This document shows, piece by piece, positions 17,833-26,590 of a stretch of DNA of 64,000 bases; the stretch's first letter is position 1; every line of letters begins with the position of its first letter. The DNA is from Bradyrhizobium lablabi (GTDB lineage: Bacteria > Pseudomonadota > Alphaproteobacteria > Rhizobiales > Xanthobacteraceae). The position numbers and the translations under genes are program-made. The stretch is from contig NZ_LT670844.1 of assembly GCF_900141755.1 (NCBI RefSeq), positions 6,792,501 to 6,856,500 on the forward strand, read 5' to 3'. The notes under the pieces were generated by a model that saw only the letters and a program-made list of their open reading frames with translations, did not search any database and was not told the DNA's origin.

Positions 17833-19476
17833 TTAGGCGACCGCCCCAGCCGCAACCGGCCTGAAATTCGCAAAATCCCACCCCCGTCCGGGGGCGGCTT
17901 CGAGCAACTGCTTGGTGTACGCCTGTTGCGGATGGGTCAGGACCTGCGCCGCCGGCCCCTGTTCGACGACGCGGCCATGCTGCATCACCGCGACGTCGTC
18001 GCAGATTTGCGCTGCGACGCGCAAATCGTGGGTGATAAACAACAGCGCGATGCCGAGCCTGGTCTGGATTTCGTCGAGTAGTTCCAAGACCTGCGCCTGC
18101 ACCGAGACGTCGAGCGCCGAGACCGCTTCATCCGCCACCAGCACATCCGGATCGAGCGCGAGCGCGCGCGCAATCGCGATGCGCTGGCGCTGGCCGCCGG
18201 AGAATTGATGCGGATAGCGCGAGATGGCATCCGGCGGCAGATCGACCAATTCCAGGAGCTCGCGCGCTTTCGCCAGCGCTTCCTTTCGCGGCATGCCGTA
18301 ATTGATCGGACCCTCGGCGATGGTCTCGCCGACGGTGATGCGCGGATTGAGCGAGCGGTAAGGGTCCTGGAAGATGATCTGGATGCGCTTGCGATGCGGC
18401 TGCAATAGCCTTCGCGACAGTTCGGAGATTTCGCGCCCGACAAGCCGAACGCCGCCGGAGGTCGGATCGATCAATCGCACGATGCAGCGCGCCACCGTCG
18501 ATTTGCCGGAGCCGCTTTCGCCGACAATGCCGAGCGTGCGGCCCTTGCGCAAAGTGAGAGTAACGTCCTTTGCCGCCACCACCTCGCGGGTGCCGCCGAA
18601 CAAAAAGCGCTCGCGATAGACTTTGCCGAGCTCGTTGGCTTCCAGCACCACCGGTTCCCGCGATTCCGCGCGCGGCCGGCGCGGCACCAGGCTCGGCACC
18701 GCCGAAAGCAAATTGCGGGTGTACTCCATGGTCGGCGCGCGCAGGATGGTGTCGAGCGGACCGGTCTCGACCAATTGCCCGTGGCGCATCACCGCGACGC
18801 GGTCGGCGATCTCGGCGACCACGCCCATGTCATGGGTGATGAACAGCACCGCGGTGCCGTGATCCCGCTGCAGGTCGCGGATCAGGGTCAGAATTTGCTT
18901 CTGCGTGGTGACGTCGAGCGCCGTGGTCGGCTCGTCCGCGATCAGGAGTTTTGGCTCGAGCACCAGCGCCATCGCGATCATGATGCGCTGGCGCTGGCCG
19001 CCCGACAGCCGGTGCGGATAGGAGGCAAAGATGCGTTCGACCTCGGGCAGCCGCACCTGTTCCATCATCTCGAGGATGCGCTTTTTCCGCGCCCGGGCGT
19101 CGAGGTCGGTATGGACCCGCAGCACCTCGTCGATCTGGCGGCCGACCGGCACCACCGGATTGAGCGCCGTCATCGGTTCCTGAAAGATCATCGCCATGGT
19201 GGTGGCGCGCAACTGCCGCAGGCGGCGATCGGAAGCCGTGAGCAGCTCTTCGCCGACCAGTTGTATGCTGCCGCCAGACGGCACCAGCGAGCCTTTTTGC
19301 AACAGGCCCATCACGGTCAGCGACGTGACTGACTTGCCCGATCCGCTTTCGCCGACCAGGCACAGTGTCTCGCGCTCGCGCACCTGCAGCGAGATGCCAT
19401 CGATGATGCGCGGAGCTTTCGGATTTTTGCCGAGGCCGACGACGAGATTGTTGATGTCGAGGACGACGTTGGTCAT
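17833..19476 (-). CDS. Peptide ABC transporter, fused DppD-DppF-type ATPase
   Basis: 547-aa protein with two complete nucleotide-binding domains. The first has Walker A GESGSGKSV, signature LSGGQRQRI and Walker B LLIADEPTTALDV. The second has Walker A GESGSGKST, signature FSGGQRQRI and Walker B VLVADEAVSALDV. Each is followed by the oligopeptide-transporter C-terminal extension. In E. coli DppD and DppF these are separate proteins. With the two permeases and the binding protein it forms a complete dipeptide/oligopeptide importer. Confidence 0.93.
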   Translation of the reverse strand: MTNVVLDINNLVVGLGKNPKAPRIIDGISLQVRERETLCLVGESGSGKSVTSLTVMGLLQKGSLVPSGGSIQLVGEELLTASDRRLRQLRATTMAMIFQEPMTALNPVVPVGRQIDEVLRVHTDLDARARKKRILEMMEQVRLPEVERIFASYPHRLSGGQRQRIMIAMALVLEPKLLIADEPTTALDVTTQKQILTLIRDLQRDHGTAVLFITHDMGVVAEIADRVAVMRHGQLVETGPLDTILRAPTMEYTRNLLSAVPSLVPRRPRAESREPVVLEANELGKVYRERFLFGGTREVVAAKDVTLTLRKGRTLGIVGESGSGKSTVARCIVRLIDPTSGGVRLVGREISELSRRLLQPHRKRIQIIFQDPYRSLNPRITVGETIAEGPINYGMPRKEALAKARELLELVDLPPDAISRYPHQFSGGQRQRIAIARALALDPDVLVADEAVSALDVSVQAQVLELLDEIQTRLGIALLFITHDLRVAAQICDDVAVMQHGRVVEQGPAAQVLTHPQQAYTKQLLEAAPGRGWDFANFRPVAAGAVA

Positions 19477-19495
19477 GCCGTCACCGCTCTCTCCG

Positions 19496-19610
19496 CGTCA
19501 TTGCCTGCGACAAACGCGAAGCGTTTGCGCAAGGGAGCGCAGCGACGAAGCAATCCAATTCTCCGCGCGGCGATACTGTTATGGATTGCTTCGCTGCGCT
19601 CGCAATGACG
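19496..19610. repeat. Intergenic palindrome, family E
   Basis: CGTCATTGCCTGCGAC at left, CTCGCAATGACG at right, with GAAGCAATCCA and TGGATTGCTTC arms. Lies between the permease and ATPase genes of the same operon. Confidence 0.8.
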
Positions 19611-19615
19611 TTCCA

Positions 19616-20506
19616 TCACTTCCCGCCCTCCCGCTGCTTCATGCGGGGATCGAGCGCGTCGCGTGCGGCGTCGCCGATCAGATTGACGCTGAGGATCGCG
19701 ATCGACAGCAACAGCCCAGGCCAGAAGATCAGCGACGGTTTGATCTGAAAATAGGCGCGGCCCTCGGCCATGATGTTGCCCCAGGTCGGGGTCTCCGGGC
19801 TGATGCCGGCGCCGAGGAACGACAAAATCGCCTCGGTGAGAACCGCGGACGCGCACACATACGTGCCTTGCACGATCAGCGGCGCAATTGTGTTCGGCAT
19901 CAGATGCCGCCACATGATCTTCGGCAGGCTGGAGCCGACCGAGATCGCGGCTTCGACATAGGGTTCCTCGCGCGCCGACAGCACGACCGAACGCACCAAT
20001 CTCGCCACCCGCGGAATTTCCGGAATGGTGATGGCGATCATCACCGTCATCAGGCTCGCGCCCGACAGCGAGACCACGGCGATCGCCAGCAGGATGCTCG
20101 GGATCGCCATCAACCCGTCCATCACCCGCATCATGACCGCGTCGACCCATTTGAAGAAGCCGGAGACGAGGCCGATCAGAAGCCCGATGCCGATAGAGAT
20201 GACGGCGGCGCCGAGGCCGATCAGCATAGAAATGCGCCCGCCATAGAGAATGCGCGACAGCACGTCGCGGCCGTAACCGTCGGTGCCGAGCAGGAACTGC
20301 GCGCTGGCGGGTTTCAGCCGCTGCGCCGGCGCCAGCAGCAGGGGATCATGCGGCGACAGCCAGGGCGCCAGCACGGCGGACAGGATCACCAGTGTGAGGC
20401 AGATGGTGGCGGCCGCGATGATCGGCGTTGCCGTGAGAAATCCGAGCCCCGGCCGGAACGGCGTCGTGATCGGTATCGAGGGTTCGGGAAGGGTTTCGAT
20501 CGCCAT
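19616..20506 (-). CDS. Peptide ABC transporter permease, DppC-type
   Basis: About 296-aa inner-membrane permease with the OppC/DppC N-terminal region, five to six predicted membrane helices and the EAA loop EPYVEAAISVGSSLPKIMWRHLMPN that docks to the ATPase. LLGTDGYGRDVLSRILYGGRISM is the typical DppC periplasmic motif. ATG 20506 is used, 13 bases after the DppB-type gene stop with GAGGA upstream; a longer start at 20542 would overlap that gene. Confidence 0.92.
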   Translation of the reverse strand: MAIETLPEPSIPITTPFRPGLGFLTATPIIAAATICLTLVILSAVLAPWLSPHDPLLLAPAQRLKPASAQFLLGTDGYGRDVLSRILYGGRISMLIGLGAAVISIGIGLLIGLVSGFFKWVDAVMMRVMDGLMAIPSILLAIAVVSLSGASLMTVMIAITIPEIPRVARLVRSVVLSAREEPYVEAAISVGSSLPKIMWRHLMPNTIAPLIVQGTYVCASAVLTEAILSFLGAGISPETPTWGNIMAEGRAYFQIKPSLIFWPGLLLSIAILSVNLIGDAARDALDPRMKQREGGK

Positions 20507-20519
20507 CAGCAGCGAATCC

Positions 20520-21461
20520 TCAATAACGAATTCTGGGGTCAAGGAACGTGTAGGCGACGTCGATCAAGAGATTGACCGCGACATAGATGCCCGAGGTCAG
20601 AAGGATCATCGCCTGGATCACCGGATAGTCGCGCGCCAATACCGCATCGACGGTGAGGCGGCCGATGCCAGGCAGGTTGAACACGCTCTCGGTGACGACG
20701 ACGCCCGATATCAAAAGCGCAAAGCCTGTCCCGATCACGGTGATGACGGGCACCGCGGCGTTGCGCAGCGCGTGGCGCAGCAGCACGGCGGTCTCATTGA
20801 TACCCTTGGCGCGCGCGGTGCGCACATAATCCTCGCCCAGCACGTCCAGCATCGAGGCGCGGGTCATCCGCGCGATCAAGGCGACATAGATAAAGGACAA
20901 TGTGCAGGTCGGCAGGACGATGCGTTCGAGGAACGGCCCAAAACCGGCGGTGATGCTCTTAAAACCCTGCACCGGCAGCCAGCGCAGGTCGATCGCGAAA
21001 ATCTGGATCAGCACATAGCCGATCACGAACACCGGCACCGAAAAACCCACTACCGACAATCCCATGACAAAACGGTCGATCCAGGTGCCGTGCTTCCACG
21101 CCGCGATCACGCCGAGCGGCACCGCGACAACGATGGAGAGGATAATGGTCGAGAGCGCGATCGAGATCGACGGCTCGATGCGCTGGCTGATCATTTTCAG
21201 GACCGGCACATTGGAGATCAGGGACACGCCGAGATCGCCATGCAGCAGCTTGTTGATCCAGGTAAAGAATTGCGTGTAGAGCGGCTCGTGCAATCCGAGC
21301 GAGACGCGGATGCGCTCGAGTTGCTCGGGCGTTGCATTGTCGCCGGCGATGATCGCGGCGGGATCGCCGGGCGTCAGCCGCAGCAACAGAAACACAAATA
21401 AGGCGACCACGCCCATCACGGGAATGGCGGCAAGAACGCGGCGAAGCAGATATCCGAGCAT
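20520..21461 (-). CDS. Peptide ABC transporter permease, DppB-type
   Basis: 313-aa permease starting MLGYLLRRVLAAIPVMGVVA, the usual OppB/DppB start with the first membrane helix. It carries RLTPGDPAAIIAGDNATPEQ and the ATPase-docking loop DYVRTARAKGINETAVLLRHALRN. The family motif follows ATG 21461 directly; the frame open to 21584 runs into a palindromic repeat region. First membrane component of the transporter operon. Confidence 0.93.
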   Translation of the reverse strand: MLGYLLRRVLAAIPVMGVVALFVFLLLRLTPGDPAAIIAGDNATPEQLERIRVSLGLHEPLYTQFFTWINKLLHGDLGVSLISNVPVLKMISQRIEPSISIALSTIILSIVVAVPLGVIAAWKHGTWIDRFVMGLSVVGFSVPVFVIGYVLIQIFAIDLRWLPVQGFKSITAGFGPFLERIVLPTCTLSFIYVALIARMTRASMLDVLGEDYVRTARAKGINETAVLLRHALRNAAVPVITVIGTGFALLISGVVVTESVFNLPGIGRLTVDAVLARDYPVIQAMILLTSGIYVAVNLLIDVAYTFLDPRIRY

Positions 21462-21592
21462 CGTTTTCCGTGAGTTATGCGCCAACCCAGACTTGAACCC
21501 AGACTTGGGGTTGTCGCGGATTTTTTGTTTCCCGCCCGTAGTCGTCGGGCGAGCAAATCCTGTGCCATCGGGACGGCCAAACAATCACCCCG

Positions 21593-21718
21593 CGTCATGC
21601 CCGGCCTTGTGCCGGGCATCCACGTCTTTCTTCGCGTCAAAGCAGGAAGACGTGGATGGCCGGGCATAGGCGAGCGGAAGCGACGCCGTCCTTCGGACGG
21701 CTATGCCCGGCCATGACG
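21593..21718. repeat. Intergenic palindrome, family B
   Basis: CGTCATGCCCGGCCTTGTGC at left, ATGCCCGGCCATGACG at right, with an inner CATCCACGTCTT/AAGACGTGGATG pairing. Between the M20 peptidase and DppB-type genes. This is the last palindrome of families A-E that I can see; none is found from here to 64000. Confidence 0.8.
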
Positions 21719-21732
21719 AAGATAGCACCTTA

Positions 21733-22863
21733 TCACTCCAGCGTCGCCAGCAGGCCCGCCATCAGGCGGCCGCGCTCGGCGAGGCTGTCGACTTCGATAT
21801 GTTCGTTCAGCGTATGGGCATCGGCGCCGCGCACCCCTAAGCCGTCCAGCGTCGGGATTCCCATCGCGCCGGTAAAATTGCCGTCGGAGCCGCCACCGGC
21901 GCTGCCATGGGGCAATTCGAGCCCGAGTTGTTTCGCCACCCCGCGCGCCTTTTCATAGAGCGCCATGGTGCCGGCACCGGGCTCCCATACCGGCCGCGTC
22001 ACGCCCCGCGTCACCTTGAAGGTGACATCATTGGCGGCGCCTGAAAGCGCCAGCATGCGCTCGACGCCGCGATCGAGATCGGCCTGGCGTTTGGCCATGC
22101 TCAGCGCCTCGCCGGTGCAGGTGGTGGCGACGCAATTGACCCATTGGCCGCCATGCACGATGCCGACCGAGAAGGTGCAGTCGTCGCTCGTCATGGCGTC
22201 GATGGCGATGATCTGGCGCGCCATCTCGCGGATCGCCGAGCGGCCCGAGGACAGCGTGGCGCCGGCATGGCTGGGCTTGCCGATGGCCTCGAGATTGAAC
22301 CGCGCAATGGCATAACGCCCTGTGACCACGCCGTTATTGGGCCGGCCCGGTTCGGGCACCAACACATATTTGTTGCGCGCGGCTTCCGCCTCGATGATGT
22401 CGCGGGTCGAGGGCGTGCCGACTTCCTCGTCAGGGGTGAACAACACCGTGATCGGCAGCGGCGTCGTAAAGGAAGCGCGCGCCAACTGCCGGATCGCTTC
22501 GAGGGTCAAGTAATTGCCGCCCTTCATATCAAAGATGCCGGGGCCGAAACATTTGTTGCCCTCGCGCCGCCACGCTAGCTTCTCCAGCGTGCCGATGGGG
22601 TGAACGGTGTCGAGATGGCCCGCGATCAATATCCCGGGCTCGCTTTGTTTGGGGTGGGGAAAGCGCGCGCGCACGCAACCGCCAAATCCTTGCCGCCCGG
22701 CGATGCGTTCGATCGTCGCTCCCATGATCGCCATCTCGCGCGCGGCGATGTCGAGCATGCGCTCGACCGCGCTCGCATCCCAGGTCGGGCTTTCGCATTC
22801 GACCCAGCTGCGCAAGCCTTGCAACATGGCCTCGGAATCGAAGGGAAGGTTGGCGGGGTTCAT
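21733..22863 (-). CDS. M20 family metallopeptidase (carboxypeptidase G2-like)
   Basis: 376-aa di-zinc peptidase of the M20A/glutamate carboxypeptidase type. Motifs are GHLDTVHP, GPGIFDMKGG, LFTPDEEVGTPSTR and the C-terminal LGVRGADAHTLNEHIE with the last metal-binding His. Such enzymes cut C-terminal residues from small peptides or folate-like conjugates. It leads the minus-strand run ahead of the peptide permeases, which fits a role in hydrolysing imported peptides. ATG 22863 is preceded by AAAGAGAA. Confidence 0.9.
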   Translation of the reverse strand: MNPANLPFDSEAMLQGLRSWVECESPTWDASAVERMLDIAAREMAIMGATIERIAGRQGFGGCVRARFPHPKQSEPGILIAGHLDTVHPIGTLEKLAWRREGNKCFGPGIFDMKGGNYLTLEAIRQLARASFTTPLPITVLFTPDEEVGTPSTRDIIEAEAARNKYVLVPEPGRPNNGVVTGRYAIARFNLEAIGKPSHAGATLSSGRSAIREMARQIIAIDAMTSDDCTFSVGIVHGGQWVNCVATTCTGEALSMAKRQADLDRGVERMLALSGAANDVTFKVTRGVTRPVWEPGAGTMALYEKARGVAKQLGLELPHGSAGGGSDGNFTGAMGIPTLDGLGVRGADAHTLNEHIEVDSLAERGRLMAGLLATLE

Positions 22864-23143
22864 CGGGATTCTCTTTGGTTTTTGAGCGGGATGTTTCGGT
22901 TGTCGTCGCAGCGACGCGAGGCTTACGAGAAGGATCGGCAGGCGATTTGTAAAGTGAAACATGCGCGGCCGTCAGCCAACATTGGTAACCGGAAGTCATG
23001 CGCCAAAACCCGATTGACGCGCCGAGCACTTGGTGCAAGTCTCAAAACTTAAGGATTTGCAGCGTGTTAGTGCGCCTAAATAACGGCCCTCATGCTTAAC
23101 AAATGACCGGTGTTTGACCGGTTTCACGTCAGGAGACCAATCG

Positions 23144-24745
23144 ATGTTCCACTTCTCGCGCTGGAAGCGCCCCTTGATCGCGTCGAGCCTGGCGCTGGCG
23201 GCGCTGGCGCTGGCATTGCCGTCGCAGGCGGTTGCCGCCGGCAAGACCATCACCGCGGTGATGCATGCTGATCTGCGCACGCCCGGCATGATGACGACCG
23301 CCTACATCGTGCGCGATTTCGGTTACATGATCTTTGACACGCTGCTTGCGGAGGACGCCAACTTCAAGATCCAGCCGCAGATGGCGGAATGGAAGGTCTC
23401 CGACGACAAGCTCACCTACACCTTCACGCTGCGCGACGGCCTGAAGTGGCACGACGGTCCGCCGGTCACCGCGGAAGATTGCGTCGCCTCGCTCAAGCGC
23501 TGGGGCAAGGCCGACGGCATGGGCCAGAAGCTGATGGATTTTACCGCCAGCATCGAGGCCACCGACCCGAAAACCATCACGCTGAAACTGAAAGAGCCCT
23601 ACGGCCTGGTGCTGGAGTCGATTGGAAAGCCTTCCTCCTTCGTGCCGTTCATGATGCCCAAGCGTCTGGCGGAAGCGCCGGCCGACAAGCCTCTTCCGGA
23701 ATTGATCGGGTCCGGTCCCTTCAAGTTCGTGCCGGCCGAATTCCAGCCCGGCGTGAAGGCGGTCTACGAGAAGAACACGGACTATGTGCCGCGCAAGGAG
23801 CCGCCGAGCTGGACCGCCGGCGGCAAGGTGGTGAAGGTCGACCGCGTCGAATGGATCACGATGGCGGATGCGCAGACCGCGGTGAATGCGCTGCAGTCCG
23901 GCGACATCGATTTCATGGAAGCGCCGTCGTATGATATTCTGCCGGTGCTGGAAGCCAACCCGGACATAAAACTTGAAACCCTGAACAAGCTCGGTCTGCA
24001 GACGCTGGGGCGAATGAACTTCCTTCAGCCGCCTTTCGACAACGTCAAAATACGACGCGCTGCGTTCCTGGCGCTGAACCAAAAGGACGTGCTGGACGCA
24101 CTCGTCGGCAATCCCAAATATTACAAGGTCTGCGGCGCGGTGTTCGTCTGCGACACGCCGCTCGCCACCGACATCGGCGCGGAGACGCTCATCAAAGGCA
24201 ACGGCATGGCGGAGGCGAAAAAGCTGCTCGCCGAATCCGGCTATGACGGCACGCCCATCGTGATCATGGCGCCCGGCGATGTCGTGACGCTGAAGGCGCA
24301 GCCGATCGTCGCGGCGCAATTGCTGCGCGACGCCGGCTTCAAGGTGGACGTGCAGGCCACCGACTGGGGAACCGTGGTCAGCCGCCGCACCAGCCAGAAA
24401 CCGATCAAGGAGGGCGGCTGGAATATGTTCTTCACCAACTGGGTCGCCGCCGACGTGATCAACCCGGTCGTCAATGTGTCGATCGGCGGCAGAGGCACCA
24501 AGGGCGGCTGGTTCGGCTGGTCGGAAAACGCCAAGATCGAAGGGCTGCGCGATGCCTTCGCGCGTTCCTCATCGCCCGAAGAGCAGAAGAAGATCGCCGC
24601 CGACATCCAGAAGGAAGTCTACGACCAGGTGATCTATATTCCGCTCGGGCAGTTCTTCGGGCCGAGCGCATGGCGGAAGTCGCTCTCCGGTGTACTCGAT
24701 GGTCCGGCGACGCCGATCTTCTGGAACATCGACAAGTCGGAGTGA
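23144..24745 (+). CDS. Peptide ABC transporter substrate-binding protein (family 5)
   Basis: 533-aa periplasmic binding protein with an N-terminal signal peptide (basic start, then a long Ala/Leu stretch ending SQAVAAG). Family 5 signatures are the YIVRDFGYMIFDTLL and WKVSDDKLTYTFTLRDGLKWHDG segments. It is transcribed away from the permease operon and presumably delivers peptides to it. ATG 23144 has AGGAGA upstream. The 280-bp divergent gap 22864-23143 holds both promoters; a TGACCGGT direct repeat lies at 23105-23121 just ahead of this gene. Confidence 0.93.
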   Translation: MFHFSRWKRPLIASSLALAALALALPSQAVAAGKTITAVMHADLRTPGMMTTAYIVRDFGYMIFDTLLAEDANFKIQPQMAEWKVSDDKLTYTFTLRDGLKWHDGPPVTAEDCVASLKRWGKADGMGQKLMDFTASIEATDPKTITLKLKEPYGLVLESIGKPSSFVPFMMPKRLAEAPADKPLPELIGSGPFKFVPAEFQPGVKAVYEKNTDYVPRKEPPSWTAGGKVVKVDRVEWITMADAQTAVNALQSGDIDFMEAPSYDILPVLEANPDIKLETLNKLGLQTLGRMNFLQPPFDNVKIRRAAFLALNQKDVLDALVGNPKYYKVCGAVFVCDTPLATDIGAETLIKGNGMAEAKKLLAESGYDGTPIVIMAPGDVVTLKAQPIVAAQLLRDAGFKVDVQATDWGTVVSRRTSQKPIKEGGWNMFFTNWVAADVINPVVNVSIGGRGTKGGWFGWSENAKIEGLRDAFARSSSPEEQKKIAADIQKEVYDQVIYIPLGQFFGPSAWRKSLSGVLDGPATPIFWNIDKSE

Positions 24746-24795
24746 GGGCAAGGCTCGAGGGCAAGGCTCGAGGGCAGGGCTCGAGGGCAAGGCTC
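24744..24795. repeat. Four 13-bp tandem repeats after the binding-protein gene
   Basis: Four head-to-tail copies of GAGGGCAAGGCTC (third copy has one change). The array starts inside the stop codon of the binding-protein gene and runs to five bases before the end of the convergent hydrolase gene. Function unknown; it may affect transcript ends. Confidence 0.9.
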
Positions 24796-24799
24796 GCCG

Positions 24800-25660
24800 T
24801 TACACCGGAAACGCCGCAAGGTGCGGCAGCATTAGCTCGTTGACGCGATCGGGCGCCTGTTCGCCGGCGAAGTGGCCGACGCCCGCGAGCGCTTCGAAGC
24901 GATAGGGCGCGGCGACAAAATCCGCCGTGCCCTCGGCCGCCATTCGTCCGACCGTCTCATCCGCATCGCCCCAGATGTAAAGCGTCGGCACGCGGATCGG
25001 GCCAAGCGGCGTGCGGATCGCGCCGCGCGCGCGATACCAGGTGAGTGCGGCTTCCATGGCATCGCGGTTGCCGAGCACGGCAAGATGCTGGGCGATCGCG
25101 CTTTCGGGAACGCCGGCGGCGGCGAGACGTTCGCGCAGTTGTTTGGCATCATCGGCCAGCAGTTTTTCGCCGGCATCGGGTTCGAGAAAGGCCGTGTGGT
25201 GCCGCGAGCGGTAGGCCTGATCGCCGTCGAGCATCGGCAACGCGCGATTAAACGCGTTCGGATGCGGCCGCGACAACACGGTGAGCGAGGCCAGCCGCTC
25301 GGCGAAGCGATCGGCGAGCGCCCAGGCGATGCTGCCGCCCCAGTCATGGCCGGCGAGATGGAAACGCCGTTCGCCGTAGCCGCACGAGGCCGCGATCGCC
25401 ATCGCGTCCTCCACCAGCCGGTCGATATGATAGTTCGAGGCGTCGCGCGGGTCCGGCCGCGCGCCGGGCGAATAGCCGCGCTGGCTTGGCGCCACGGCGC
25501 GATAACCGGCATCGGCCAGCGCCTCCAGCTGCGCGCGCCAGCAATGCATGGATTCGGCAAAGCCGTGCAGCAACAGCACCATTGGCGCACCCACGTCGCC
25601 CTCGACGAGGGCGTCGAAGGTGAGGTGAGGGGTGATGGCGATGTGCTGAAGCTCGGTCAC
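24800..25660 (-). CDS. Alpha/beta hydrolase, epoxide hydrolase/haloalkane dehalogenase-like
   Basis: 286-aa alpha/beta hydrolase. The oxyanion motif VLLLHGFAESMHCW, nucleophile elbow LAGHDWGGSIAW (Asp nucleophile), Asp in YIWGDADETV and final His in GVGHFAGEQAP give an Asp-Asp-His arrangement as in epoxide hydrolases and dehalogenases. The precise substrate is unknown. It is divergent from the ArsR-led operon. Confidence 0.88.
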   Translation of the reverse strand: MTELQHIAITPHLTFDALVEGDVGAPMVLLLHGFAESMHCWRAQLEALADAGYRAVAPSQRGYSPGARPDPRDASNYHIDRLVEDAMAIAASCGYGERRFHLAGHDWGGSIAWALADRFAERLASLTVLSRPHPNAFNRALPMLDGDQAYRSRHHTAFLEPDAGEKLLADDAKQLRERLAAAGVPESAIAQHLAVLGNRDAMEAALTWYRARGAIRTPLGPIRVPTLYIWGDADETVGRMAAEGTADFVAAPYRFEALAGVGHFAGEQAPDRVNELMLPHLAAFPV

Positions 25661-25691
25661 GACTCGCAGTCTAGCACCGAAACAAGACGTC

Positions 25692-25735
25692 TTGACAGAT
25701 AAGTAAGCTATAGCTTACCGTTAGTCATGACTTAC
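25692..25735 (+). promoter_or_regulatory. Promoter with two 16-bp palindromic operators ahead of arsR-like gene
   Basis: TTGACA at 25692-25697 looks like a -35 box; no clear -10 matches a 17-base spacing. A perfect 16-bp palindrome GTAAGCTATAGCTTAC is at 25703-25718 and a near-palindrome GTTAGTCATGACTTAC at 25720-25735, 17 bases on, overlapping the ATG at 25727. Paired inverted repeats here fit self-repression by the ArsR-type product. Assignment is inference. Confidence 0.6.
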
Positions 25736-26077
25736 GCAAATGCGGCTTACAGAAAACCGGCCCACGGAAATGCGTTGACCGTGCTTGCCGACCCGACGCG
25801 GCGGAAAGTGTTCGAGCGCCTGCGCGCCGGGCCGCATCCGGTGAATTTGCTTGCTGCGGGACTGCCGGTCTCGCGGCCGGCGGTGTCGCAACACCTGAGA
25901 GTCTTGAAGGACGCCGGCCTGGTCGCAGAGCGCAGCGAAGGCGCGCGCCGGATCTATTCGCTGAGGCGCGAGGGCCTTCAGGAGCTGCGCGAATGGCTCG
26001 ACAGTTTTTGGGGCGATGCGCTGGAGGCTTTCAAACTGGAAGCGGAAAAACCGCTAAAGAGCGGAAGGAGAAAGTGA
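25727..26077 (+). CDS. ArsR-family winged-helix transcriptional regulator
   Basis: 116-aa ArsR/SmtB-type repressor. LADPTRRKVFERL, LPVSRPAVSQHLRVLKDAGLV (recognition helix) and the RIYSLRREGLQELREWLDSFW wing and C-terminus are family typical. There is no ELCVC-type metal-binding cysteine motif, so it probably does not sense arsenite. It is the SRPBCC-associated type: the next gene follows directly (ATG at 26078 right after the TGA), a common pairing. Confidence 0.9.
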   Translation: MTYANAAYRKPAHGNALTVLADPTRRKVFERLRAGPHPVNLLAAGLPVSRPAVSQHLRVLKDAGLVAERSEGARRIYSLRREGLQELREWLDSFWGDALEAFKLEAEKPLKSGRRK

Positions 26078-26566
26078 ATGAACGAGATGGCCGCCATCGC
26101 ACCCGTACGCAAAACCGTCCGCGTCAAGGCGCCGATTACGCATGCGTTCGAGGTCTTCACCAGCGGCCTGACGCGCTGGTGGCCATTCGACCACGGCGTC
26201 GGCAAGAAACCGATCCAGAAGGTTCTGATGGAGCCGCGGCTTGGCGGGCGCTGGCTCGAGATCGCGGACGACGGCAGCGAGACCTCGGTCGCCACTATCA
26301 CGGTGTGGGAGCCGCCGCATCGGTTGGTGATGGTCTGGCAGGTCAACGCGCAATGGAAGCCTGACGCGACGATGAAATCCGAAGTCGATGTTCGCTTTTC
26401 CGCCGACGGGCCCGATGCGACCGAGGTCGAACTGTTGCACCACAAGTTCGAGACGATGGGCGCCGAAGCGGGCGCCTCAATGCGGAAGGATGTCGATGGC
26501 GGCTGGCCGGGTCTGATGGCACGTTTCGCCAGCGAAGCCGAGCGAAGCAAAAATCAGACCGCGTGA
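26078..26566 (+). CDS. SRPBCC domain protein (AHSA1-like)
   Basis: 162-aa START/SRPBCC-fold protein of the activator-of-Hsp90-ATPase-homologue 1 type. VRVKAPITHAFEVFTSGLTRWWPF at the N-terminus and GGRWLEIADDGSETSVATITVWEPPHRLV are the family's ligand-pocket strands. These proteins bind hydrophobic ligands; function is generally unknown. It starts immediately after the arsR-like stop codon, so it is translationally coupled and under the same operator. Confidence 0.88.
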   Translation: MNEMAAIAPVRKTVRVKAPITHAFEVFTSGLTRWWPFDHGVGKKPIQKVLMEPRLGGRWLEIADDGSETSVATITVWEPPHRLVMVWQVNAQWKPDATMKSEVDVRFSADGPDATEVELLHHKFETMGAEAGASMRKDVDGGWPGLMARFASEAERSKNQTA

Positions 26567-26590
26567 AACCATCAAGCGAAGGAGATCGTC

